6,643 bases of DNA, taken from contig JAJYDZ010000097.1 of the NCBI GenBank assembly GCA_021790415.1, positions 1 to 6,643 of the forward strand, read 5' to 3'. The DNA comes from Thermoplasmata archaeon. GTDB taxonomy: Archaea > Thermoplasmatota > Thermoplasmata > Thermoplasmatales > Thermoplasmataceae. Positions 1-5,992 of this stretch are shown here, piece by piece (the first letter of the stretch is position 1; the number at the start of each line of letters is the position of its first letter). Both the position numbers and the translations under genes were made by a program. The notes beneath the pieces were generated by a model. It saw nothing but the letters and a program-made list of their open reading frames with translations. It ran no database searches and had not been told where the DNA came from.

Positions 1-188
1 TATCACAAAAAAGATGAAACCTGAGCTGGTGGGTCACTGAAGAGGAAATCTCAGATTGCGATCAATGAGGGCCGATTTCTTTTAAGGCAATCGAGCAGAA
101 AAGGCAGATAATGTAAAGAGAGGGGAGCTGACAAAATAGAGTTAAAATGATTGTCATAATAATAGTCTCTATGTCCCATAGCTTAGAT

Positions 189-581
189 TTAACTATTTTT
201 TTCAAAAACATCTACAATCGTTCTTTTAATTTTGCGGTTGCGTCGGATGTTTCCAACTTTAAATATTAATCTCCCATCACAATAAATTCCAAGATAATTC
301 AATACATAATTAATATATATGTATATTGAACAAAGAACAGCAATAAAGACCGTGGAACTGAATAGGATTGAATAATAGATTGATGCTTCACTTAGGTGAA
401 GAATTTTCATTAAAAATATGAAAGTCAAGAATGAAGTGATAGCTATGAGAGCTATGGAAAGGTATCCAGCAGCTCTGTTCTTTCCCTTAATACCCTTAAT
501 AGTGCAATTTTTAGGATCATATTTCCTATCTCCTACTGTTATTTGCTCTGCTGAGAATTCGACTCTAATCTTAGACTTCAT
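189..581 (-). CDS. Small two-helix membrane protein, DUF6232-like layout
   Basis: This 130-residue protein has no known function. A short N-terminal cytosolic-type segment (about residues 4-35) predicts as beta strands around VEFSAEQITVGDRKY. Two hydrophobic helices follow at about 37-61 and 68-92, then a basic tail (NIRRNRKIKR, 111-120) ending in an amphipathic stretch. Strand-rich head, two helices and a short strand-plus-helix tail is the layout I associate with the DUF6232 family, which has no established role; that match is from memory of the family and is tentative. The ATG at 579-581 is chosen because a TATA-like box lies about 32 nt upstream, which would give an almost leaderless mRNA. 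There is no Shine-Dalgarno sequence. It stands alone, more than 570 nt from the next gene on the same strand. A plus-strand open frame across 418-600 is its shadow. Confidence 0.7.
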   Translation of the reverse strand: MKSKIRVEFSAEQITVGDRKYDPKNCTIKGIKGKNRAAGYLSIALIAITSFLTFIFLMKILHLSEASIYYSILFSSTVFIAVLCSIYIYINYVLNYLGIYCDGRLIFKVGNIRRNRKIKRTIVDVFEKNS

Positions 582-608
582 TACAAATACAGTTCAATAA
601 TATGATAT

Positions 609-617
609 TATATTTAA
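609..617 (-). promoter_or_regulatory. Candidate TATA box for the 130-residue membrane protein
   Basis: On the minus strand the sequence reads TTAAATATA, centred about 32 nt upstream of the ATG at 581. Archaeal TATA boxes sit about 26 nt before the transcription start, so this would give a leader of roughly six nucleotides, in line with the absence of a Shine-Dalgarno sequence. The upstream BRE element is not convincing, and AT-rich DNA gives such matches by chance. Confidence 0.4.
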
Positions 618-799
618 CAATGTTTTTAATCTCTAACCCGCAAGTTTATCCGTTATATGATTTGCAATTTCTTCTTTTTATGGCGGTCACTTAACCCCCT
701 GATTAATGCATGAATTCCATATTTCAAAGAAACACAGCTATTACCTTCATGAAATAAAATTGAAGAAAGCGATAAAATAAACACACCCTAACTCCAGTA

Positions 800-807
800 T
801 TTATATG
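800..807 (+). promoter_or_regulatory. Candidate plus-strand TATA box in the gene-free region
   Basis: The sequence TTTATATG matches the archaeal TATA consensus. It would start transcription near 827-830 toward increasing coordinates, where no gene follows. The next plus-strand landmark is a hairpin and a T7 run at 944-996. It could therefore drive a small noncoding RNA of about 165 nt, or it could be a chance match. Confidence 0.3.
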
Positions 808-943
808 TAGATGAGGAATTATATTGGAGAAAGAATTGCGGAATAGAAGGATGACATAAGGTAGTTAGTATTTCTCATCGATAAAGGTTGCTTGATTCAC
901 TATGCTCTGTCTCATCTCTCCTATAAATAATATTAATCGAATA

Positions 944-969
944 TAGACCTATCCATAAAGAAAGGTCTA
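944..969 (+). repeat. Hairpin-forming inverted repeat (7-bp arms)
   Basis: TAGACCT (944-950) and AGGTCTA (963-969) are exact reverse complements around a 12-nt spacer. A T7 run follows 20 nt later on the plus strand. The right arm overlaps TCTAAGA (966-972), which recurs at 1068-1074, so it could also take part in alternative pairing with TCTTAG at 1035-1040. Confidence 0.5.
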
Positions 970-989
970 AGAAATTGCATCCTTATCTC

Positions 990-996
990 TTTTTTT
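990..996 (+). terminator. T7 run, candidate plus-strand terminator
   Basis: Seven consecutive T residues on the plus strand follow a pyrimidine-rich stretch (TTATCTC). Archaeal RNA polymerase can terminate at U-runs without a stable hairpin. There is no plus-strand gene upstream, so if it works it would end a noncoding transcript started near 828. Confidence 0.3.
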
Positions 997-1024
997 AATA
1001 TGGTAGTTTCTCATCATTGAGAGT

Positions 1025-1063
1025 AATACCTCTGTCTTAGCCTTCCTGTTTATCAGAGGTATT
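1025..1063. repeat. Perfect 10-bp inverted repeat with alternative partner arms
   Basis: AATACCTCTG (1025-1034) is the exact reverse complement of CAGAGGTATT (1054-1063), with a 19-nt loop. Within the loop, TCTTAG (1035-1040) is complementary to CTAAGA at 1069-1074, outside the hairpin, giving crossing (pseudoknot-like) or mutually exclusive pairings. No gene lies in the region, and the strand that might be transcribed is not known. Confidence 0.55.
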
Positions 1064-1137
1064 CTTTTCTAAGACGCTCACTTAACCTCTTCAGAATGTT
1101 GGCCCTAACTTGCGTAACGGAAACCTTAATTTTGGCT

Positions 1138-1143
1138 AAAAAA
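1138..1143 (-). terminator. U-run terminator of the propeller gene
   Basis: On the minus strand six T residues lie about 11 nt past the stop codon of the YVTN gene (stop at 1155-1157). This fits an archaeal U-run terminator. A 7-bp inverted repeat (CCTTAAT at 1124-1130, ATTAAGG at 1154-1160) encloses the run rather than preceding it, so it is not a classic hairpin-plus-U terminator. Confidence 0.4.
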
Positions 1144-1154
1144 TCTCAAATAGA

Positions 1155-1760
1155 TTAAGGAGTGCTTTTTCTCCTCCTTATCAGTACAACTGTAGTGAGT
1201 ATTCCTGCAGTAGCAATAACCCCGCCAATTAGGGCATATGTTCCCAGATCAGGAGGGTCGGGTGATTTAAAAGGACTCTCGATGTATATAATGCTTACAG
1301 ATCCTGAACCGAAGTTTGTTACATATGGATAGCCATTGGAAGAATCAAATGCCACCCCATATGGATTCACTCCAACTTGAATGTCCGAAATAACACAGTT
1401 TGTTGAACCGTTTATTATGCAGATTTCGCCTGTATCTGAAATTGAAACATATATGTAACCGTTTTCTGAGTCAAAGGTTGAACCGATCGGGTCCGATCCT
1501 AAGTTAATTGCTGAAACAACGCTATTGGTTGAACCATTTATCACTGAAAGGCTGCCGCAATAAGGGCTTGTTTGACTAGAAACGTTAAATGAATTTCCTT
1601 TTGTAACGTATATGTAACCATTCAACGAATCGAAGACTGCCCCAATAGGATCTAATCCCACCGTAATATTTGAAACAACCTTATTTGTTGTGCCGGCTAT
1701 GACAGAGACGCTACTGGAATTATAGTTACTGACGTATGAGTAACCGTTCAAGTAAATCAT
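1155..1760 (-). CDS. YVTN beta-propeller surface protein, N-terminally truncated remnant
   Basis: The 201 residues consist of YVTN-type blades and a membrane anchor. Blades run about 1-43, 44-96 and 97-138, with a partial fourth at 139-160. Each full blade has the pattern NGYxYV, SVING(S/T)TN, then V/LGxxPxG; the second carries an insert of about 11 residues near SFNVSSQTSPYC. A Pro-rich linker precedes a hydrophobic helix (about 174-194) and RRRK, a stop-transfer pattern that leaves the blades outside the cell. Such proteins are usually secreted and complete a ring of around seven blades. Here the frame begins inside a blade (MIYLNGYSYV aligns with FDSLNGYIYV), there is no signal peptide, no ribosome-binding site, and an in-frame TAA lies two codons upstream (1764-1766). 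No blade sequence is visible in the 186 nt upstream. I read it as the 3' end of a degraded gene, although the remaining frame is intact and the anchor is well preserved. Confidence 0.75.
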   Translation of the reverse strand: MIYLNGYSYVSNYNSSSVSVIAGTTNKVVSNITVGLDPIGAVFDSLNGYIYVTKGNSFNVSSQTSPYCGSLSVINGSTNSVVSAINLGSDPIGSTFDSENGYIYVSISDTGEICIINGSTNCVISDIQVGVNPYGVAFDSSNGYPYVTNFGSGSVSIIYIESPFKSPDPPDLGTYALIGGVIATAGILTTVVLIRRRKSTP

Positions 1761-1946
1761 ATGTTACTAATCGATACCAAAATTCTCTGTAATTGAAAGA
1801 ATGGAAAAGTCTTTGAATTATTAAAATTGCTGTTTTTATCTATCTTTTGATGAGAAGAAGAACAGAATGGCCTTAAGATAAATAGATTATATTTCTTCTA
1901 CTCGAATAAGAAATTGTAATTGTAATTTGTGATAAATTCCTGAGAT

Positions 1947-2312
1947 TCACACCTTCTGCACTTTCCAGTTCCTTGTTGAGCAACCAATTTCTGTTCCAAG
2001 AAATACAAGAAGGAATGATATTACAAGCATAATCAGAATGACAATAACAGGACCGAAGGGAATTCCTATTATTCCTGCAAGCAGGGATGCTTCCCCTATC
2101 CTAAATCCCGGTTGGTAAACAAGTATGGAAAAAAAGACACCTATGGCACCAAATATACCGGCAATGGATGCTTTGAATTCTCTGCCTGCAAAAATAAGCC
2201 CTATTGCCAAAGCGGGAATGAAGATAAGATACCATAATCCATATACCGCAAGAAGGAGAGATGAAATGAGATTTACAGCATAAGCAAGAAGAAATAACAC
2301 TTTTTTGTTCAT
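1947..2312 (-). CDS. Four-helix membrane protein, translationally coupled to the acylase
   Basis: I do not recognise a family. The 121 residues form about four hydrophobic helices: near 4-24, 26-44, 48-67 and 76-104. A loop of QPGFRIGEA lies before the last one and a short polar tail, CSTRNWKVQKV, ends the protein. There are no catalytic or metal-binding motifs. The ATG at 2310-2312 overlaps the acylase stop as ATGA and follows a near-ideal Shine-Dalgarno GGAGGTGA with a 6-nt gap, so translation is coupled and the start is well fixed. Since this is the only clear Shine-Dalgarno site seen in the window, a fixed ratio to the acylase is probably wanted. A role as membrane partner, anchor or immunity-like factor for the acylase, or as transporter for its product, is inference from coupling only. 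No clear terminator follows. A minus-strand frame beginning at 2322 is a shadow. Confidence 0.8.
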   Translation of the reverse strand: MNKKVLFLLAYAVNLISSLLLAVYGLWYLIFIPALAIGLIFAGREFKASIAGIFGAIGVFFSILVYQPGFRIGEASLLAGIIGIPFGPVIVILIMLVISFLLVFLGTEIGCSTRNWKVQKV

Positions 2313-4852
2313 GGACTTTCACCTCCCGGATACATATAGAAGAACTGTGCAGGTGCTGTCAACGGGATCAACCGGTAGTAAATGCCATCGTTCCATGGGA
2401 CGAAATCGTTTTCATAATACTGGCTTATGGGATTCTCCGATATTCCCCCCGGGTATATTCCAACGCTGGTATATGCATGCGACATGTTTGCAACCATTCT
2501 CCATGATGGACCAAAGTCGGAAATTGTTCCATATGCTGCATTGATTGTGTTGCCGTCTCCTGCAGCAGGTATTTCAGATGTGTTGAATGAGTTGATTCCA
2601 AAGAGACTTGACAGATAGCGTTTATGAATATCCCCCCACTGCCATGAATTTGAAATTTTTCCGTATTTATTATTTAGGTATGATAAGGTTTTGTTGAGTG
2701 CAAGCATCATCTGGCTTGTGGCTGTTTCATGAACTCCGGTTACCGGGTTTGAGAACCACTGAACATCGGGATAGTTCATTGTCCAGTTCACCAAATCTTC
2801 TATTAGTGGCCCATGGTAATAGTCGTCACTTCCAAGGAAGAATGATACCTGACCAAGACCCTCAGATGCTGTGATATTATAATAGGTCATATAAGGAGAG
2901 AAAACATCATTTACAAAATTCTGTATCCAGTAGTAATATATTGTTGCGGCCGTGGAATTAATTGTCATGTTACCGTTCCAGTTCTGGAGTTCATTGTATA
3001 TGGTTGAGTTCCCGAAACCTGTCTCCTTCATTGCGCTAATAAGCTTGGGTAGGAATATGTTTGTTGTATAATCGTGAATTGTTAATTGAACGGCCTCCAT
3101 TTTGGCTGTATCAAAGCCTTTTGTTGAATTTAACAGAAGATGAATTTCATCTGCTCTGTATCCGGATTCGTAGTCCCAACCAACGTAATAAGGATAATTG
3201 CTTGAAACGGTTATCTGGTTTGCGGAGAATACATAGCCTCTTGATGGGTTGTAAAGATATGGCTCCTGATTGATTGGAATAAAGCCAACCCAGTTATATC
3301 CTCCAGTACCTGGTAGAATACCCCTTGGATTCCCCTTTTCAATGATAGGGTAATCTCCATATGGAAAGATACCGATGTTTCCATATATGTCGGCAACAGC
3401 CCAGTTCTGTATTGCTACCTTAAAGTATTTTGAAGCGTTTTGCTGAAACTGCATTACGCTGCCTGTCTTATCAATATGGAGGAAGAATGATATTTCATAG
3501 TATGGTGACAATCCTGTCCAGTCCATGGCTATGGGGAAGCATCCATTCTGAACGAGAACCCCGTTATTAGCCCTTTTAACTTCTATTTGAACACTGTGAG
3601 CCCCCTTAACATTTATGGTTTCGTTGTAAATTGTAAAATGAACCCATGAGTTGTTAGAATAATAGTACCATGGTCTTGACTCATTAACCGACTCTTCGTA
3701 AAAATAGGTCTCCTGAACCTGTCCGTTTGTTGCCCCCCATCCAACATTTGGATTGTGCCCCAGAATAACCCCGGGAAATCCTGGGAATACCACGCCAACA
3801 ACATTCTGCCCTGGAGACACAAGCTGGAAACCCATCCATATGGAAGGAACGCTTGTGGTAAGATGTGGATCATTCGCTATGAGGGCTGACTGATTATTAG
3901 TAAGGGGGCCGTTAACTGCCCAGTCATTGCTGCCGAAATCTTTGTATGGGTATCTCATGCTTGTCAGCAATTGCGAAAGTGAAAGCCCGCCGACGTTTGC
4001 AGAAGATGTTCCCATATTGGTGAACGGCTTGGTGTAATTAGACCATGATGCATTGTAAAGACTAAGGTTCGAAATGTCCCCATGTTCATTATAAACGGAT
4101 GGATTAACAGAATATGGTACAATAGGATTCTGGACCCCTGCAGGGTAGGCCGGATATAAGGCCTTCACCACATTTTCCGGCATCTTTTCCAGTGCGTAAT
4201 TGAAGTATATTGGATCGAGACCGCCTGCACTGTTTTCCCAGAGAAATAGCTGCTGTACCTCCAGAACATCTTTTATTGTCCAGAGTTGTGGAGAAAATGA
4301 GAGAACCTTGAACAGTATGGGCAGTTGAGCAGGATTCAGATTGGAGATGTATGCATTAATACCTTCAACGAAATATTGAAGAGCCAGATATGTGGTACCT
4401 GTTCTTGATAGATTGTTGAGTTCCTCCTGTGCAACCTGGTTATCCATCAATTCTCTGTAGAATACGTCCATGGATACTACTGATGGACCAACAACGCTTG
4501 AAAGGTTTCCCTGAGCAGTCAGTTCAAGAATTGTCATCTCTTCAAGACGGTATTTTGCTTCAAGGTATCCCTGCTCATAATAGACACCTCTTGTATTATT
4601 GGAAGCAATGCCTATGAAACCATCGGATTGCATGTTTACAATAATATTTGATGTTTCACCATTTACATTTACTGTAAGGTTCTTCTCTCCAGGGGAATAA
4701 GGTAATGGACCGGGTGCCATAATGCCGGTGGCTGGATTCAGCAGTTTGTAAAATGGCGGAATGCCTGCAAATGATACACTTATCATGACAAGGACAATGG
4801 CTATGGATATGATGGAAACAATGAATCTCGTTTTTGAACCTGTAAAGGACAT
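2309..4852 (-). CDS. Penicillin acylase family Ntn-hydrolase, secreted or membrane-anchored
   Basis: This 847-residue protein belongs to the penicillin acylase (S45) family, which hydrolyses the amide bond of N-acylated compounds. A hydrophobic segment at about 9-29 is a signal peptide or N-terminal anchor. The expected self-cleavage site is FG|SNDWAV at Gly307/Ser308, leaving an alpha chain of up to 307 residues and a beta chain of 540 residues with Ser308 as N-terminal nucleophile. Counting from Ser308, His330 (in ANDPHL) is position 23, as in cephalosporin acylases. Asn545 (VFSAN) matches the oxyanion-hole Asn near 241, and Arg566 (YRADE) the Arg near 263. Later family marks are GDIHKR (740-745), GDGNTINAA (765-773) and YPGGISENPIS (800-810). 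About twenty N-x-S/T sequons suggest a glycosylated outer protein. The substrate (beta-lactam, homoserine lactone, lipopeptide or other) cannot be read from sequence. It is first of a two-gene operon; the ATG at 4850-4852 has no Shine-Dalgarno site. Confidence 0.93.
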   Translation of the reverse strand: MSFTGSKTRFIVSIISIAIVLVMISVSFAGIPPFYKLLNPATGIMAPGPLPYSPGEKNLTVNVNGETSNIIVNMQSDGFIGIASNNTRGVYYEQGYLEAKYRLEEMTILELTAQGNLSSVVGPSVVSMDVFYRELMDNQVAQEELNNLSRTGTTYLALQYFVEGINAYISNLNPAQLPILFKVLSFSPQLWTIKDVLEVQQLFLWENSAGGLDPIYFNYALEKMPENVVKALYPAYPAGVQNPIVPYSVNPSVYNEHGDISNLSLYNASWSNYTKPFTNMGTSSANVGGLSLSQLLTSMRYPYKDFGSNDWAVNGPLTNNQSALIANDPHLTTSVPSIWMGFQLVSPGQNVVGVVFPGFPGVILGHNPNVGWGATNGQVQETYFYEESVNESRPWYYYSNNSWVHFTIYNETINVKGAHSVQIEVKRANNGVLVQNGCFPIAMDWTGLSPYYEISFFLHIDKTGSVMQFQQNASKYFKVAIQNWAVADIYGNIGIFPYGDYPIIEKGNPRGILPGTGGYNWVGFIPINQEPYLYNPSRGYVFSANQITVSSNYPYYVGWDYESGYRADEIHLLLNSTKGFDTAKMEAVQLTIHDYTTNIFLPKLISAMKETGFGNSTIYNELQNWNGNMTINSTAATIYYYWIQNFVNDVFSPYMTYYNITASEGLGQVSFFLGSDDYYHGPLIEDLVNWTMNYPDVQWFSNPVTGVHETATSQMMLALNKTLSYLNNKYGKISNSWQWGDIHKRYLSSLFGINSFNTSEIPAAGDGNTINAAYGTISDFGPSWRMVANMSHAYTSVGIYPGGISENPISQYYENDFVPWNDGIYYRLIPLTAPAQFFYMYPGGESP
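2319..2326 (-). promoter_or_regulatory. Strong Shine-Dalgarno site at the gene overlap
   Basis: On the minus strand GGAGGTGA lies inside the last codons of the acylase gene (encoding part of YPGGESP), six nucleotides before the ATG of the membrane protein. It is complementary to the 3' end of archaeal 16S rRNA and fixes the start of the second gene. First genes in this window show no such site. Confidence 0.8.
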
Positions 4853-4873
4853 TGAATAGCAATGTGCAAGATG

Positions 4874-4887
4874 ATTAATTAGCTTTA
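4874..4887 (-). promoter_or_regulatory. Proximal TATA/BRE candidate for the acylase operon
   Basis: On the minus strand GTAAAGC precedes TAATTAAT, whose centre lies about 25 nt before the acylase ATG. That spacing would give a leaderless acylase mRNA, consistent with the missing Shine-Dalgarno sequence. The TATA match is weaker than the distal box at 4990-4997, so one or both may be used. Confidence 0.4.
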
Positions 4888-4889
4888 CT

Positions 4890-4961
4890 CTATATCTCGC
4901 GCGAATCTATTGCATATGAGTTCTTTTCCATTGTCACTCTCTTGAAATGAAAAATTACCAT
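4890..4961 (-). CDS. Possible 23-codon leader ORF upstream of the acylase
   Basis: An ATG at 4959-4961 opens 23 codons beginning MVIFHFKRVT and ending IDSREI before a TAG. It lies only about 7 nt downstream of the start expected from the strong TATA box at 4990-4997, so a transcript from that promoter would begin with this ORF almost leaderless. It ends 37 nt before the acylase ATG. The peptide has no recognised features and the frame may be accidental. It is listed because its position relative to the promoter is the one a leader peptide would have. Confidence 0.2.
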   Translation of the reverse strand: MVIFHFKRVTMEKNSYAIDSREI

Positions 4962-4989
4962 GATCTCTGCAGACTGGGCAATACCCAAT

Positions 4990-5004
4990 AATATAAACTT
5001 TTCA
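4990..5004 (-). promoter_or_regulatory. Distal TATA/BRE promoter upstream of the acylase operon
   Basis: On the minus strand ATGAAAAG is followed by TTTATATT, the best BRE-plus-TATA match in the window. Transcription should start near 4968, about 115 nt before the acylase ATG, or about 7 nt before a 23-codon ORF. A 26-bp dyad ends 6 nt upstream of this element, a typical place for an archaeal activator or repressor. Confidence 0.5.
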
Positions 5005-5010
5005 TTAGCA

Positions 5011-5036
5011 CATGTGTTATGACTCCATAACACTTG
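5011..5036. promoter_or_regulatory. 26-bp dyad, candidate operator of the acylase operon
   Basis: GTGTTATG (5014-5021) and CATAACAC (5026-5033) are perfect reverse complements around ACTC. Past one T:T mismatch the symmetry continues for two more pairs (CA at 5011-5012, TG at 5035-5036). The site is 5 nt after the stop of the 300-residue gene and 6 nt upstream of the BRE of the distal acylase promoter. No U-run follows on the minus strand, which favours an operator for a dimeric regulator over a terminator hairpin, though either is possible. Confidence 0.55.
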
Positions 5037-5041
5037 ACTGG

Positions 5042-5944
5042 CTAAATGAAATCCCAGACATCTGGTGTGTATGGCAATATATATTTTGTAATGATTCTTC
5101 CACCCATCTTCCTTGTTAAATTATAAAGAACTGAATAATATTCATAGAGCAATGAACTTGGGAGAAAAACTGTAACTTCAAGATTTCCATCCTTTGGTTT
5201 GATAAAGAACCTCAGCCTCATTATGTGATCACGGTTTGATGCATCTCTCACTAACTCCAGAATTTCATCGGTCAGGGGCATTTCAAAGATACCGTCCTCC
5301 TTTGATATCACATTAATTCCTTTTATTAATTTGGTTAAATCTGAATTGCTGTACATCACAGCCTGGAATTTGCCATCACTCATCTGGCTGTTCTTAATTT
5401 CAACCAATGTATTCGCGTTATTTGCAAGTTCGGACAAGGCTTTGTTTTCCCCCTCAAGCTTTACAACATAAGTGACAAGCGACACGGGATATTCAGAATT
5501 TATGAGATCCATTGTCTTTATTATTCCAGGATTCGGTCCGAGCCATTCAACTCTGGAATTTTCCAAATCGCCAGTATAAGCTGAGAGGTTCTCTGATACA
5601 TCGGGCAAGTGTGTACTGTGGAATCTGGCATATATATTCAGGAAGCCGTTGTTCATGTCTGATCTGTTGATAATAAATGAAGGGATTTCAATGAGCTTGT
5701 TCACAATCCTGAGGTCTTTGACATTGTTTATCCTTGAATCTATGACAAAAGAGTTTTCTTTTTCAATTCCCTGAAGTGTTTTCAGAACGATTTCAAGCCT
5801 CTGGTTTTTTTGTTCCTTGGGAAAATATGTGCTCATCCATGTTTCTTCGTTGCGGTTGAATAAGAATACTGGGAATTTCCCTTTCAATTCCCTGGTGAGA
5901 TTGAAAAGTTCGGTGTTTTGCCTTAGACGGAGGATTACCCGCAT
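5042..5944 (-). CDS. 300-residue soluble protein of unknown function
   Basis: I do not recognise a family. The protein has no membrane segment, signal peptide or catalytic motif. It starts MRVILRLRQN. A middle segment runs from about SLVTYVVKLEG to GIFEMP, with strand-helix-strand patterns like small ferredoxin-like or ACT-like sensory folds; the C-terminal part, from MRLRFFIKPKDG to the final WDFI, may be another alpha/beta unit. I see no helix-turn-helix at the C terminus, unlike HTH-10 (bacterio-opsin activator-like) regulators of archaea. The open frame extends upstream to a TTG at 5993-5995 (317 residues), and an ATG lies at 5975-5977. However, a strong TATA box (5977-5984) and a perfect inverted repeat (5993-6024) occupy that stretch, so the ATG at 5942-5944 is preferred; it gives a leader of about 10 nt. 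A sensory or regulatory role for the neighbouring acylase genes is a guess from neighbourhood. Confidence 0.8.
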   Translation of the reverse strand: MRVILRLRQNTELFNLTRELKGKFPVFLFNRNEETWMSTYFPKEQKNQRLEIVLKTLQGIEKENSFVIDSRINNVKDLRIVNKLIEIPSFIINRSDMNNGFLNIYARFHSTHLPDVSENLSAYTGDLENSRVEWLGPNPGIIKTMDLINSEYPVSLVTYVVKLEGENKALSELANNANTLVEIKNSQMSDGKFQAVMYSNSDLTKLIKGINVISKEDGIFEMPLTDEILELVRDASNRDHIMRLRFFIKPKDGNLEVTVFLPSSLLYEYYSVLYNLTRKMGGRIITKYILPYTPDVWDFI

Positions 5945-5976
5945 GTCGAGTTTTCGATCTATGTCTCTTACCAGCA

Positions 5977-5984
5977 TATATAAG
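5977..5984 (-). promoter_or_regulatory. TATA box of the 300-residue protein gene
   Basis: On the minus strand CTTATATA is a near-consensus archaeal TATA box centred about 36 nt upstream of the ATG at 5944. This predicts a start near 5954 and a leader of about 10 nt. It would lie inside the coding region if either upstream start (TTG at 5995 or ATG at 5977) were used, and so decides the start in favour of 5944. Confidence 0.55.
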
Positions 5985-5992
5985 CAACATGT

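Larger units (their letters stand above)
582..1154. other. 573-nt region without a convincing gene
   Basis: No open frame here looks like a real gene in either direction; the longest ATG-started stretches I traced are under 20 codons. The region is AT-rich and contains the promoter of the downstream minus-strand gene (609-617), a good plus-strand TATA box (800-807), a 7-bp hairpin (944-969), a plus-strand T7 run (990-996), a perfect 10-bp inverted repeat (1025-1063), and the U-run terminator of the propeller gene (1138-1143). A 10-nt direct repeat (TCACTTAACC) occurs at 687-696 and 1078-1087. These elements suggest a noncoding transcript or debris of an old insertion; neither is proven. Confidence 0.6.

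Noticed and set aside
1..188. Short stop-free plus-strand stretches at the left edge, for example NLSWWVTEEEISDCDQ ending near 68
   Set aside because: Each is under 30 codons, is broken by stops in every frame, and matches no family I can name. They might be the end of a degraded gene but I cannot support it.
1914..1946. Repeated TGTAAT units downstream of the membrane protein gene
   Set aside because: Only two to three short, imperfect copies in AT-rich sequence; no CRISPR-like spacing or sign of function.
2305..4862. Several additional open frames of 60-90 codons on both strands within the acylase gene
   Set aside because: They lie entirely inside, or as shadows of, an 847-codon gene with clear family motifs and have no independent start signals.
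5011..5036. Dyad read as a hairpin terminator of the 300-residue gene
   Set aside because: The hairpin lies 5 nt after the stop but is not followed by a U-run on the minus strand, and it adjoins a strong promoter. An operator is the better reading, though a terminator is not excluded.
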